In this document: piece after piece, positions 8,886 through 17,860 of the stretch
Layout of the letters: each line of letters starts with the position of its first letter
How positions within the stretch are numbered: position 1 is the first letter of the stretch
Assembly: GCA_030041295.1 (NCBI GenBank)
Contig: JASHOD010000155.1
Span: 1-58,656 of the forward strand
Length of the DNA: 58,656 nt
DNA from: Nitrososphaerales archaeon
GTDB taxonomy: Archaea; Thermoproteota; Nitrososphaeria; Nitrososphaerales; CADDZS01
Reading direction: 5' to 3'
The notes under the pieces: model-generated
Databases searched by the model: none
What the model was told of the DNA's origin: nothing
The model's input: only the letters and a program-made list of their open reading frames with translations
Made by a program: the position numbers and the translations under genes

Positions 8886-9743
8886 ATGAACTTGGAATCA
8901 CAAGGGGAAAGAGCTGAACTCTTTAGATCGATGCATCATAGAGGAAAAGGAGTTCTAATTCTGCCGAATGCGTGGGATGTCCCCAGTGCTAGGCTATTTG
9001 AAAGCGAAGGCTTTCCTGCTATTGCAACTTCGAGCGCGGGAATGCTGGTATCTCTTGGCTATCAGGATAATGAGGATATCGGGTTGAATGACTACCTTGC
9101 TGCGATCAAGAGGATAGCCCAGACACTATCCGTGCCATTGTCCGCTGATATACTTTCGGGTTTCGGCTCAAGCAAGAAAGATGTCGAGATAACTGTAAAA
9201 GGAGTAATAGAGTCAGGAGCTGTCGGAATTAATATTGAGGATTTTGATCACGAGACTAAGAAACTTCACTCTCTGGAAAAACATCTAGAGAAGATCAAAG
9301 CCGTTCAAGAAGTTAGCGAAACGATAAAGGTTCCGCTTGTGATCAACGCGAGAACGGATGCAATTAGGTATGCAGACGGAGACGAAAGACAACGGTTTGA
9401 AGAAGTTATTAGAAGATGCCGTGCTTTCCGGGACATGGGTGCAGACTGCGTTTACCCAATGGGTCTTTCTGATAAGACCCTGATTCACGAATTCGTTAGA
9501 GCGCTAGACAGGTTCCCGACAAATGTCATGATAAGAAAAGGACTCCCGTCTATCAAAGAGCTTGAGGATCTAGGCGTTGCCAGAGTTAGCTTCGGTCCAA
9601 GCGCGAGCTACGCAACGATGGGATTCTTAAAGCGGATATCGAGAGAGCTACTGGGGAACGGGACTTTCTCACTCCTAGTCAACGACGCGATTTCTTTTGA
9701 CGAGCTTTTGAGCCTTGCTAAGAAAAGGGAGGAAAAGTCCTAG
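8886..9743 (+). CDS. Isocitrate lyase/PEP mutase-superfamily enzyme
   Basis: The protein reads as a PEP-mutase-type TIM barrel. GVLILPNAWDVPSARLFES forms the first strand and helix, with ATSSAGMLVSLGYQD next. VPLSADILSGFGSS carries the metal-binding Asp of the D...GYG motif. GAVGINIEDF and VINARTDAI are later strand motifs with the conserved Glu/Asp and Arg. The family cleaves or rearranges C-C and C-P bonds in 2-methylisocitrate, oxaloacetate, phosphonopyruvate or related acids; specificity is not assignable here. ATG 8886 matches the usual N-terminus better than the TTG 39 bp upstream. A methyltransferase gene follows after 47 bp in the same direction. Confidence 0.85.
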   Translation: MNLESQGERAELFRSMHHRGKGVLILPNAWDVPSARLFESEGFPAIATSSAGMLVSLGYQDNEDIGLNDYLAAIKRIAQTLSVPLSADILSGFGSSKKDVEITVKGVIESGAVGINIEDFDHETKKLHSLEKHLEKIKAVQEVSETIKVPLVINARTDAIRYADGDERQRFEEVIRRCRAFRDMGADCVYPMGLSDKTLIHEFVRALDRFPTNVMIRKGLPSIKELEDLGVARVSFGPSASYATMGFLKRISRELLGNGTFSLLVNDAISFDELLSLAKKREEKS

Positions 9744-9790
9744 ACTGTTGACAGCTGAAAATCATCCAAAAATGGATCAGGGGATTAAAG

Positions 9791-10567
9791 ATGGATAATC
9801 GGACAAGACAGTGGGACGATCTTTCTTCCTGGTACGATGTGAAGCAAGGTGAGAATGGAGATCTTTGGCACCGGGCATTGATTGATCCGGCTTTGATTAA
9901 GCTTGTCGGGGAAGTTCGCGGGAAGGATGTCTTGGATCTGGGTTGTGGGAATGGATATCTTTCGAGGAGGTTTTCAAAGGAGGGAGCCAAAGTGACCGCG
10001 ATCGACTCTTCCCCTTCCATGATCGAACGAGCAAGAGCGCACGATCCCTCAAACAAACTCGGAATTACATACGCAGTTTCCGACACAGCGGATTTGCATC
10101 TCCAAGATGAGTCTTTTGACATCATCTTTGCGAATATGTCATTGATGGATATGGAGAATACTGAAGGTGCTATCAAGGAAGTAGGGAGAGTGCTAAGAAA
10201 GCGAGGACGATTTGTGGCAAGTATATCTCATCCGTGCTTCGACAACGGAAGAAATTCAAGCTGGCTTTTAGAAAGAACTTTAGAAGACAACGGGTCGGTA
10301 ACGAAGATGTATAGAAAAATAAGGGCGTATCAAACTTTTTCTTCGGAAGAATACGCCTGGAAAATTTCTGACGGCGAAAGAGCTTGGACACGCGGATATC
10401 ACAGACCGCTGAATTGGTATGCTAAATTACTCAAATCGAACGGACTCGCGATCACGAGCCTTGAAGAACCCGAACCTACTCCAGAATTCTTGGAAAAGGA
10501 AAGCGATGGAAGGTTCTTTCTCGAAGTTCCGTTACATTTGGTTATTGAAGCTCTCAAGATACAATAG
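9791..10567 (+). CDS. Class I SAM-dependent methyltransferase
   Basis: The SAM-binding Rossmann fold is plain: KDVLDLGCGNGYLSRRFSKE (motif I), KVTAIDSSPSMIERAR (post-I acidic loop), then FDIIFANMSLMDMEN (motif II) and EVGRVLRKRGRFVASISHP (motif III). The C-terminal third (YRKIRAYQTFSSEEYAW to LHLVIEALKI) is the substrate-binding cap typical of small-molecule methyltransferases of the UbiE/Methyltransf_11 type. Substrate unknown. It lies downstream of the PEP-mutase-like gene and may share its transcript. The next gene is convergent. Confidence 0.85.
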   Translation: MDNRTRQWDDLSSWYDVKQGENGDLWHRALIDPALIKLVGEVRGKDVLDLGCGNGYLSRRFSKEGAKVTAIDSSPSMIERARAHDPSNKLGITYAVSDTADLHLQDESFDIIFANMSLMDMENTEGAIKEVGRVLRKRGRFVASISHPCFDNGRNSSWLLERTLEDNGSVTKMYRKIRAYQTFSSEEYAWKISDGERAWTRGYHRPLNWYAKLLKSNGLAITSLEEPEPTPEFLEKESDGRFFLEVPLHLVIEALKIQ

Positions 10568-10590
10568 GCGGATAAAGACCTAAGGTCCGT

Positions 10591-11361
10591 TTACAGGCCG
10601 GTCTGCATTCCATTATCATTAGTTTCTTCACTGTCGCTCGAATTCTTCTGAGTGACAGGCGTAATTTTGGTTCTGAGCCAAGTCGCGAGATCTGCCCCGC
10701 TCGAAAGTTTCGGATTTCTGGGAATCACAACGCGACTGTTTCTAAACATTCTACCGGCGGCAGGTGTTCCGGCTTGTTGCTTTAGGGAGAGCAGTATCTG
10801 TCCGCGCCTTTGATCAACAAATTGGATTTCAGAGTACGGAACTTCTTGTTTTCCGCCTCGAGCTTGTCTCGCCAAATGCGTTTCGTAAAATTCGTATTTT
10901 GGCCTCAGAAGGTATCCAATGAGGGTAGGGACGGCGATTACGGCTATGACGTAGACGATTTCGCCTAAAAGTCCAAAGGAACCGACCCCAACTCCGAAAC
11001 CGAAAATTAGGATAAAGATGATCCAAACGAACGAGTTTGCTATGCTCATCCAAGGCGATTGACTCACAACGGCTACTGGCATTTCTCCCGTCGAGACCGT
11101 GCTCGTGCTATTAGGCATTGTCGTCGAGGCTGTTGTTGTTGCTGGTTGCTGATCGTTATTCGTTTGAAAACTAGACGGGGTTGCAGAATTTTGGTTTTGC
11201 TGTGAAACACTTGTCCAGGAGGATGAGGTCCCGTATTGAGTCGGATTTGAACTGGGAAACGAAGCAGAGGGAATCTCGATTAAAGATGCGGCACAATTCG
11301 AGCAGCTATATGAGTCGCTGGGGTTCTTCGCTCCGCAATAAGGGCAGATCTTAGACGCCAT
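10591..11361 (-). CDS. Zinc-ribbon membrane protein with PH-like C-terminal domain
   Basis: ATG 11361 places a zinc ribbon right at the N-terminus: CPYCGAKNPSDSYSCSNC. A Ser/Thr/Gln/Asn-rich linker of about 80 residues follows, then two hydrophobic segments (VWIIFILIFGFGVGVGSFGL and IVYVIAVIAVPTLIGYLL). After them comes a soluble beta-rich tail (KYEFYETHLARQAR, VPYSEIQFVDQRRGQILLSL) resembling bacterial PH (YdbS/bPH-type) domains. The likely topology is cytosolic ribbon, membrane hairpin and cytosolic PH-like tail. Function unknown. The same class of ribbon occurs three times in the SPFH protein at 55672-56907. A longer frame upstream of ATG 11361 exists but is not protein-like. Confidence 0.65.
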   Translation of the reverse strand: MASKICPYCGAKNPSDSYSCSNCAASLIEIPSASFPSSNPTQYGTSSSWTSVSQQNQNSATPSSFQTNNDQQPATTTASTTMPNSTSTVSTGEMPVAVVSQSPWMSIANSFVWIIFILIFGFGVGVGSFGLLGEIVYVIAVIAVPTLIGYLLRPKYEFYETHLARQARGGKQEVPYSEIQFVDQRRGQILLSLKQQAGTPAAGRMFRNSRVVIPRNPKLSSGADLATWLRTKITPVTQKNSSDSEETNDNGMQTGL

Positions 11362-11786
11362 GATTCGTAATATGCCCTTCGTAAGCTTACCCTTATGAAA
11401 CTTGTTACTACATTGATTCACAAACCTGGATGATTCGGACTCTCAAACGCTTGCATTTCTGCGAAATTACACCAAAAAATCCCCACAGCGGGAGGAAGAA
11501 AAGTGAGATTTAGAGCAGCCCGAGAACTGCCTGGTTTTCCCAATCCATAGAAATTAGATAGCAGATTAAGATTGAAGCAAGAATACTCCTAAAATTGCTT
11601 TGAGAACTGGTTCATTTAGGAATGTCTCATCGGTTTCTGCTGCGTTCCAGTCTATTTCGTAACTCAATCAATCGAACAATGAAGGAATTCGACTTGTTTC
11701 CAGTTCTCAGATCTCTTTTTCTCTACGTTATAGAAAGAGCAAAACTTTACTTTGTTTCTAATCCAATTACAAAGAAGTGCGAATCG

Positions 11787-11903
11787 ATGACTGATCTCTC
11801 AAATCAGGATGAACTCTTGAGAAATAAAGAGAGGAAAAAGAAAGCTAGAAGAAGGACGAGAGGTCCCTATAGAAAGTCATCATCCCAGAGTCCTGACTAT
11901 TGA
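11787..11903 (+). CDS. Small basic protein, 38 residues
   Basis: From ATG 11787 the frame encodes MTDLSNQDELLRNKERKKKA, followed by a highly basic stretch RRRTRGPYRKSSSQSPDY. An acidic-then-basic layout ending in a RTRGPYRK core could bind nucleic acid or the ribosome, but I cannot name a family. The open frame extends upstream to 11622, but that extension looks non-coding, and ATG 11787 gives a cleaner product. It converges on the small membrane ORF at 11937-12074. Moderate doubt remains because the ORF is short. Confidence 0.35.
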   Translation: MTDLSNQDELLRNKERKKKARRRTRGPYRKSSSQSPDY

Positions 11904-11936
11904 ACGAAGACGAAAGAATAGCCGTTCGAACTTGGT

Positions 11937-12074
11937 TTAGGATCCTTTCCTTATCTCGACGAGCAATATCGCGAGCCCGCAGAATCCTATCGCGAACACA
12001 ATGGCAACCCAAGGACCATCCAAGGGATGAGACATCGAAACTGTCTCGAACAACTGAGATAGTATACTATGCAT
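11937..12074 (-). CDS. Small single-pass membrane protein, 45 residues
   Basis: Reading the minus strand from the ATG at 12072-12074 gives a soluble start (MHSILSQLFETVSMSHPLDG). One clean hydrophobic span follows (PWVAIVFAIGFCGLAILLVE), then a basic end IRKGS and a TAA at 11937-11939. The charge pattern predicts the N-terminus outside and the C-terminus inside. An internal ATG (MSHPLDG) could give 32 residues. The competing plus-strand frame across this region (11900-12148) is Arg/Ser-rich and looks like its shadow. Function unknown. The evidence is the TM quality and the convergent fit with the neighbouring small gene. Confidence 0.42.
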   Translation of the reverse strand: MHSILSQLFETVSMSHPLDGPWVAIVFAIGFCGLAILLVEIRKGS

Positions 12075-12263
12075 TCCCGAAAATTATTACCTCTGACTCA
12101 AATCAGCAAGAAGAGCACGACTTACTTTTTCATGCCCTGTCAGATTGAATTGACAAACTGCTGAAAAATTCGAGGAAAGAACGGAAACTGATACCATCTC
12201 AAATCAAATAAAGAGCTGAGATATTGAGATATACGCCCTCGGAGGAAAAATGCATAGCAGCTC

Positions 12264-13472
12264 ATGGTCGAAATTTGGGTTCCGTATGGACCTGTCGAAG
12301 TGTCTTTTGACATTAGGCAGGAAAATCTTGCGCAGATTTTGGAACCTCAAGTGAAGAAACTTTCAAGGGAAGAAATTGATGCAAAGACTATCGAATTCTC
12401 GGGGTTTGATTCAATTCTTGTACTGACCCAAACTAACGGAACAAATCTCATTCTTGACTCGATACTCTCACGTCAGCTAAGTAACAACAACAACGAGAAG
12501 CGAGTGACTAGGCTCATCTACACGAAGGAAACTGGAGCATTCGTAAGGCGAAAAGCCCAGGAATACCAAGTCTCTTCAGTTCAGGAACTAAACACCGAAG
12601 ATCTATCTGATGTCGGAACGGTCGATGCCTCCCAAGCGAAAATCTTCTCTTTGGTGAAGAACAGCTCAAATTTGGCATTGCTAACGTCTGTTCATTATGA
12701 CCCACTGTTCGGCTTGACGAGTGCGGCTTCAGATCTTCTCTCGATTTCAGGCGAAGGGATGAATGAGGGTTTCAAGAGATCATGTGATGAATTACCATGT
12801 AGTTCAAGAAAATCTAACGCCTCATGGTACGCAACTAGAATTCTGCAGACGTGCCCGAACGTCAGCGTGATAGAGCTAGTGGAAAAGTCTTCGCCGAACA
12901 GCGTCCTAGGAACTTACTTCGGAGAACCGGAAGCGACTCATGCGAAGATGCTTGACTTTTGGAGCAGAAACCTTTCGAGTGAAATTCAAAGCAAGTCGGA
13001 AAGGGTGATCTTTGGTTGCGGAGGTGAACAAAATGATCGCACACTGAACGAGGCGCTGCGTAGGTCGTTCTTCAACGTCATAGAAAATGCCTCGCTCAAG
13101 GACTCAAACGCCAAGATATGCATGCTCGCAGAATGTTCTCAAGGGCTGGGTTCGGAAGCATTGCTACGCTACGTCACTGGCAGATTCACGCCGGGTGCGA
13201 AACTAGACAATCTTACTTATTTCGACGGGCTCGATGTTCTACTCTCCTTCTACAAGATTCAGGGCGAACTCGATTTATCGATGATTAGTACCCTGCCCAA
13301 GTACTACGGGGAAAAGTTTCAATTCAAAATGTACAGTGGAGCTAAAGAAGCGCCTCAAGCTGTCGTATCGCCGGGATCGAGGGCGAAGATTACAGTGATT
13401 CCCGACGGGTCGAACATTGCGGTCTCGATGAAGGAACGCGAGGATCTGAAAGCTGGCCCCGGACCTCCCTAG
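12264..13472 (+). CDS. LarA-like (DUF2088) protein, probably without racemase activity
   Basis: The N-terminus VEIWVPYGPVEVSFDIRQENL matches the DUF2088 start of lactate racemase LarA (Y/W-G-x-x-E-V-x-F-x-I). Later blocks also align: VIFGCGGEQNDRTLNEALRR with LarA's GG-P-D-nlyQa region, CMLAECSQGLGSE with its aeC-eGlG motif, and the final domain with ISTLPKYYGEKF and a closing VIPDGSNIAVS strand. The segment that in LarA reads roughly H-f-GysGG-K-i-PG appears here as VHYDPLFGLTSAASDLLSI. It lacks the GG-K and PG residues used for the nickel-pincer cofactor. Nickel-dependent racemisation is therefore doubtful. A TATA-like GATATACG lies near 12229-12236. Confidence 0.6.
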   Translation: MVEIWVPYGPVEVSFDIRQENLAQILEPQVKKLSREEIDAKTIEFSGFDSILVLTQTNGTNLILDSILSRQLSNNNNEKRVTRLIYTKETGAFVRRKAQEYQVSSVQELNTEDLSDVGTVDASQAKIFSLVKNSSNLALLTSVHYDPLFGLTSAASDLLSISGEGMNEGFKRSCDELPCSSRKSNASWYATRILQTCPNVSVIELVEKSSPNSVLGTYFGEPEATHAKMLDFWSRNLSSEIQSKSERVIFGCGGEQNDRTLNEALRRSFFNVIENASLKDSNAKICMLAECSQGLGSEALLRYVTGRFTPGAKLDNLTYFDGLDVLLSFYKIQGELDLSMISTLPKYYGEKFQFKMYSGAKEAPQAVVSPGSRAKITVIPDGSNIAVSMKEREDLKAGPGPP

Positions 13473-14659
13473 ATTGCGTTCCAGATCCAAAAGAATTCGT
13501 TATTATAGACAACTAGGACCAAAATTGCGGCCGCAATTATCCACGTAGCCCAAAACATAATTCTTCTCTTGCTCGATAGAGGAGACACGTCATCCAGAGG
13601 CCGTAGTGAAGGTACTCGCGATGCAAAGAATAGAACCAGTAGGGCCATAAACCAAAATCCCGTCAGGAACATAACTGCCGCGCTGAAATAAGTCAGGTAC
13701 TTGTGAGTTCTGGGAGTCACCGACGCGTTTGCAATATGACCGCCGTCTAATTGCCAAGCGGGAAGTAAATTCACGAAAGTCAGAAGAAATCCGAGAGAAT
13801 ATGCGAAATACAAGGCGCCGAATAAGGATCCGGAGATCACTCCGTTTTGTCCAGGATGAGTAAATGCGATTAGATAGGACGTCAAAATGTCAACGGAACC
13901 CAGTCGACCTGAGACACTAACAAGGGGTACTACCTTTGCCGTGAATGCGGCAAGAATCGAAACGAAAATGGTCGTGATCAATCCGGCCATCGGACCAGAT
14001 ATGCCCAGATCAAACAATGCGTCCCTGTTTGGAGGAGGATCTTTCGCGCTGATAACGGCGCCCATTGTTGGCAGAGTGAGTCCTGGAATCGGAGGAAACG
14101 GAATAAAGTATGGCCAAGATGATTCCATCTTGTGATGCCAAGAAGCCACCTTGTGTCCCATTTCATGTATTCCTATTATGGCCATAAGGCAAGCCGCAAA
14201 GATGGCGCCAATAGTCAGATCTTGGTTTACACTTTGTCTGTATCCCTCGAAGGGGCCCCAAAAGTATCCGTAGATGAAAACCGTCGTGATTGTTGCCAAG
14301 AAAAGCGCCAACGGAAGTTTCACGCGGGGCTTGCCCGATTGCACTGGCTTGCGAACGACTGTAATCATTAAGCCATGATCTGTATTTCGGAGGAACGCTG
14401 TGTCTCCGCTACTCTTCAAGTCCCTTGTTAGTGCTAGAAAGTTCTCCTTGGTCTCGGATTGATCTGGACTTAGGAAGAACTGCACGGATTGTGCCCCTTC
14501 CGAGATGTATTCCTGAGCAACTTGGAAATGGGCTTTGACAGAGTCTATTAGGAATTGAGTTTGTTCAGGGCTTCTAGCTCCGATCGGAGTGTCTATGGTT
14601 GTCAAAGAAAGTAATGCACGGTTATGGCCAATATAGCTATTTATCCTAGTTGACGCCAA
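13469..14659 (-). CDS. Site-2 protease family (M50) membrane metalloprotease
   Basis: About 110 soluble N-terminal residues precede several membrane helices. The zinc motif HEMGH sits in AIIGIHEMGHKVASWHH and the third ligand in LLPAWQLDGGH, both within hydrophobic stretches as required for intramembrane proteolysis. The loop WPYFIPFPPIPGLTLPTMGA is typical of archaeal and plant-EGY-like S2P homologues. The expected role is cleavage of membrane-anchored substrates in regulated proteolysis. The 3' end overlaps the LarA-like gene by 4 bp. The start is the TTG at 14659, with a promoter region shared with the divergent acetyltransferase. Confidence 0.9.
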   Translation of the reverse strand: MASTRINSYIGHNRALLSLTTIDTPIGARSPEQTQFLIDSVKAHFQVAQEYISEGAQSVQFFLSPDQSETKENFLALTRDLKSSGDTAFLRNTDHGLMITVVRKPVQSGKPRVKLPLALFLATITTVFIYGYFWGPFEGYRQSVNQDLTIGAIFAACLMAIIGIHEMGHKVASWHHKMESSWPYFIPFPPIPGLTLPTMGAVISAKDPPPNRDALFDLGISGPMAGLITTIFVSILAAFTAKVVPLVSVSGRLGSVDILTSYLIAFTHPGQNGVISGSLFGALYFAYSLGFLLTFVNLLPAWQLDGGHIANASVTPRTHKYLTYFSAAVMFLTGFWFMALLVLFFASRVPSLRPLDDVSPLSSKRRIMFWATWIIAAAILVLVVYNNEFFWIWNAI

Positions 14660-14708
14660 TTATGTTCCAAACAAACAAATAGCCATATTTGGAGTACCCG
14701 TACAGATC

Positions 14709-15209
14709 TTGGAGAACATTTTTCTTAGAAAGGTTGGCAAGTACGGCATACGCCGTGCGACTTCAAGGGACATTGCAGACGTGATTGCGATAAATTGGGC
14801 CGCCCTTCCGGAGCATTATTCAGACTCTTTTTTTGAGGAACGACTGCAAGAGTCTCCCGAGACTTTTCTCGTTGCAGAAGACGAAGCCAGCAACATCCAA
14901 GGCTACATCATGTGCAGAATCGAGTACGGTTTTTCGAACATGCGTAGATATGGCCTCGCTCGCAAGGGTCATATCGTCTCGGTTGCAGTCCTCGAGGAAC
15001 ACCGGGGCAAGGGGCTAGGTGGAGTCCTCTGCGAGGAGGCAATCTCTGGAATGGGTCAAAGAGGTTGTTCGGAGGTATATCTCGAAGTTCGGATTTCTAA
15101 TCAACCCGCGGTTTCACTGTACGAGAAATTAGGGTTCAAGACTACTGCCACACACCGAAGCTACTATCGCGATGGTGAAGACGCCTATCTGATGAGTAGG
15201 CCGATATGA
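14709..15209 (+). CDS. GNAT N-acetyltransferase, RimI/Ard1-like
   Basis: The 166-residue protein has a full GNAT fold. YGIRRATSRDIADVIAINWA opens the domain, then VAEDEASNIQGYIMCRIEYG, then HIVSVAVLEEHRGKGLGGVL with the acetyl-CoA loop RGKGLG, and finally YLEVRISNQPAVSLYEKLGF. The pattern (V-V-L..R-kGlG; EVR-sN-pAv-LYeklGF) is the RimI/NAA10 subgroup, so N-terminal protein acetylation is the likely role. The ORF start is TTG 14709. A DNA ligase gene follows 72 bp downstream on the same strand. Confidence 0.85.
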   Translation: MENIFLRKVGKYGIRRATSRDIADVIAINWAALPEHYSDSFFEERLQESPETFLVAEDEASNIQGYIMCRIEYGFSNMRRYGLARKGHIVSVAVLEEHRGKGLGGVLCEEAISGMGQRGCSEVYLEVRISNQPAVSLYEKLGFKTTATHRSYYRDGEDAYLMSRPI

Positions 15210-15281
15210 CTCTTTTTCTGAGATTCCTTTCGATGATTATTATTTAGCTGAGTCTCTTTTCAAACTACCAGAAGATCTTTC

Positions 15282-16994
15282 TTGACGACGGTTTACGAAG
15301 ATTCGGCCGACAGTTTTCAAAAATTCTCCTTAACCTGTGACAGAATCAAGGCGACACCCAGCAAGCTCGAAAAGATCAGAATCCTTTCCGAATATCTGGT
15401 CGGCCTGAAAGATGATAAGGATCTAAAGATCGCGGTTACTTTTCTGTCGGGCAGAGTCTTCCCACCGGGCGAAGTCGAACAAGAGACAAATGTAGGATAT
15501 TCAACGCTCTGGATTGTTATCTCGAAAATTACCAATTCGAAGGATACGGAACTTTCTAGATACTATCGCAAATATGGCGACTTGGGGTCGGCTCTTGAAG
15601 ATTTGATTTCAGAGAAAATTACGAAGGCGAAAAACTCTGGACAGCTTCAATTTAGTCAAACGCTATTTCAAAAATCTCTGACGATGTCGCACGTTTACAA
15701 TTGTTTTCTCGACCTTTCGAAGAGCACAGGATCCGGCTCTCAAAGTAGAAAGCAGCAGATCCTCAGTGGTCTTTTTTCAAACATTACTGTTCCGAGCGAA
15801 GCCAAATACATCGTGAAAGTTTTGACGAATGAGATGCGAATCGGACTAGTCGAAGGCCTTGTCGAAGAATCTGTCGCGCGAGCTTTTTCGAAAACTCTTC
15901 CCGAAGTAAGGATGGCTAACCTAATTGTCGCAAACTCTGGAATGGTCGCAGTTCTGGCTCGTAATGGAAAATTATCTGAAGCTAAACTGTTGCCTCTCCG
16001 TCCAACAAATTACATGCTCGCTGACACTGCAGAGACAGCAGAATCATTGTTTTTGAAATTCAAGAATTCGCCAATGTACTCTGAGTACAAGTATGATGGT
16101 ATAAGGGCGCAGGTGCACGTTGATAGCGGACAAGTAAAGATATTCTCGAGAAACCTCGCGGACATTACGAGCTTCTTTCCTGAGCTCGAAGCGGGTACGA
16201 AGATGATTAGAGAGAAGAATAGTTTCATTCTCGACGGAGAAATCATAGCATACAGAGGAAAGCCGCTTTCCTTTCAGTTGCTACAGCGCCGGCTAAGAAA
16301 GATTTCGAGATCTAATAATGACGCGCCAATAAAATACTTAGCATTTGATCTATTGTACTCCAACGGTTCCGCTCTAATTCAAGAAGCTCTAGGGGATCGT
16401 GTGCAAGCATTGCGAAAGTTAACGCTCCCCGAACCAGTCATGGGATTTTCCGAACAAAGACTGGTCAGTTCGGCGCAAGAGATTTCGGACATGTTCGTCG
16501 AAAGCAAAAACCTCGGATATGAAGGGCTAGTCGTAAAGGATCGATTCTCTCCATATACTCCAGGAAGGCGAGGCAGCAACTGGGTCAAACTAAAGAAGGA
16601 GCTCGACACGCTCGACGTAGTTATAGTCGCGTGCGAATACGGGCATGGCAAGAGGGCCGGGGTCATATCAGATTACACTTTTGCAGTTAGTGATGGCTCG
16701 CAGTTAAAGGTTGTAGGAAAAGCTTACTCTGGTTTAAGCGATGAAGAAATCGCGAACATGACCGAGATCATGAAGTCACTTACAATTCAAGATCAAGGCT
16801 ATCGCAGAATCGTCAAGCCCCAAGTTGTATTAGAAGTAGCGTTTGACGCAATTCAGATAAGCAATAGACACGACAGTGGCTACGCATTGCGATTTCCCAG
16901 AATCAAGCGAATAAGGGATGACAAGTCTGTGAAGGAAATTGACTCACTGGATAAAGTTAAACGGATCTACGAGGGACAGCGAGTCAGAGTCTAA
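15282..16994 (+). CDS. lig: ATP-dependent DNA ligase
   Basis: A 570-residue archaeal replicative ligase. The N-terminal ~220 residues form the helical DNA-binding domain (FQKFSLTCDRIKATPSKLEK onward). The adenylation domain has YKYDGIRAQVHV (motif I, AMP-accepting Lys), FSRNLADIT (motif III), ILDGEIIAY, then EGLVVKDR (motif IV) and NWVKLKKEL (motif V). The OB-domain follows, ending with RFPRIKRIRDDKS. It seals nicks in replication and repair. The start is TTG 15282. The stop overlaps the convergent trm5 gene by 4 bp. Length is within the family range. Confidence 0.95.
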   Translation: MTTVYEDSADSFQKFSLTCDRIKATPSKLEKIRILSEYLVGLKDDKDLKIAVTFLSGRVFPPGEVEQETNVGYSTLWIVISKITNSKDTELSRYYRKYGDLGSALEDLISEKITKAKNSGQLQFSQTLFQKSLTMSHVYNCFLDLSKSTGSGSQSRKQQILSGLFSNITVPSEAKYIVKVLTNEMRIGLVEGLVEESVARAFSKTLPEVRMANLIVANSGMVAVLARNGKLSEAKLLPLRPTNYMLADTAETAESLFLKFKNSPMYSEYKYDGIRAQVHVDSGQVKIFSRNLADITSFFPELEAGTKMIREKNSFILDGEIIAYRGKPLSFQLLQRRLRKISRSNNDAPIKYLAFDLLYSNGSALIQEALGDRVQALRKLTLPEPVMGFSEQRLVSSAQEISDMFVESKNLGYEGLVVKDRFSPYTPGRRGSNWVKLKKELDTLDVVIVACEYGHGKRAGVISDYTFAVSDGSQLKVVGKAYSGLSDEEIANMTEIMKSLTIQDQGYRRIVKPQVVLEVAFDAIQISNRHDSGYALRFPRIKRIRDDKSVKEIDSLDKVKRIYEGQRVRV

Positions 16995-17830
16995 GAGTAG
17001 ACCTTGATATCTGCAACCGCCTGTATGTAGCGCGGCCCGACTTCCCTGACCCTTTTCCACTCTATCACTTCGGCTTTCCTTAGGTTCCGCAACTCCGCGC
17101 GATTGAGCTCTGAGACAATCCAATTATTGTCTTCAAAATTGGATGTCGGAACGTGCACGTAACAGTGAATCATTCCTTGATCCTTGGCCGCCCGAAAAGC
17201 TGCAGGAAGAAACTCGAGACTTCGCTCGGGGAGTGGCATCAAAATTCTGTCAAATTGGTTCTGGTGAGACAAAGAGTAGGGCAATGCATCGGACAAGATC
17301 GGATTGACTTTTCCCTTCAACTTTTTGTTCAGCCCTAGAGATTCTTGTGCAAGTTCAATTGCTATTGGGTTTATGTCCACGCTTTCAATTTGGACTTGTT
17401 TCTTCTTTGCGATAATAATAGAGAACGTTCCAATGCCTGCAAACATGTTGAGTATATGCTCTCCATCTTTTACGCGAGACGCGATCCGCTCTCGCTCGGT
17501 CGAAAGCCTCGGTGAGAAATAGACGTTCTTGACGTTGACCCTGAAGAGACACCCAGCTTCCTTGTAGATTGTATCGTAGTTTTCCTTTCCACCTATGAAA
17601 CAAAGCTCTCGGGTTCTAAATTCTCCTTTTACGTCTGAGGACTGTTTCAGAACCGTCCTTACGTTCTTCATTCGAGCAAGAATATTCTCAGAAATTAGAT
17701 TTTCCTTCGAGTGGAGTTCATCTGGAATCTTTATGATTGCAATATCGCCTATTACGTCAAAGGATGAAGAGAGTAATGCCCTCTCTTCATCGTTTAAAAC
17801 TTGACCTAGTGCCTCTTTTAACATTGGCAA
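16991..17830 (-). CDS. trm5: tRNA (guanine-37-N1)-methyltransferase Trm5-like
   Basis: The central motif LNMFAGIGTFSIIIAKK (SAM motif I), VESVDINPIAIELAQESL (motif II) and DRILMPLPERSLEFLPAAF (equivalent of motif IV) identify a Trm5/Taw2-family enzyme. The N-terminal part FDVIGDIAIIKIPDEL and FRTRELCFIGG is the family's tRNA-recognition and D2 region. Trm5 adds m1G37 next to the anticodon and prevents frameshifting; some archaeal paralogues act in wyosine synthesis, so the subtype is open. The TTG at 17830 or the ATG two codons later could be the start. It follows rli1 by 30 bp, probably in one transcript. Confidence 0.9.
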   Translation of the reverse strand: MPMLKEALGQVLNDEERALLSSSFDVIGDIAIIKIPDELHSKENLISENILARMKNVRTVLKQSSDVKGEFRTRELCFIGGKENYDTIYKEAGCLFRVNVKNVYFSPRLSTERERIASRVKDGEHILNMFAGIGTFSIIIAKKKQVQIESVDINPIAIELAQESLGLNKKLKGKVNPILSDALPYSLSHQNQFDRILMPLPERSLEFLPAAFRAAKDQGMIHCYVHVPTSNFEDNNWIVSELNRAELRNLRKAEVIEWKRVREVGPRYIQAVADIKVYS

Positions 17831-17860
17831 GGGGTCAATGACACACCATCAGTGAGAGCT

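Noticed and set aside
11900..12148. 82-codon plus-strand frame starting TTG
   Set aside because: Arg/Ser-rich composition without structure; the minus strand of the same region encodes a much better small TM protein.
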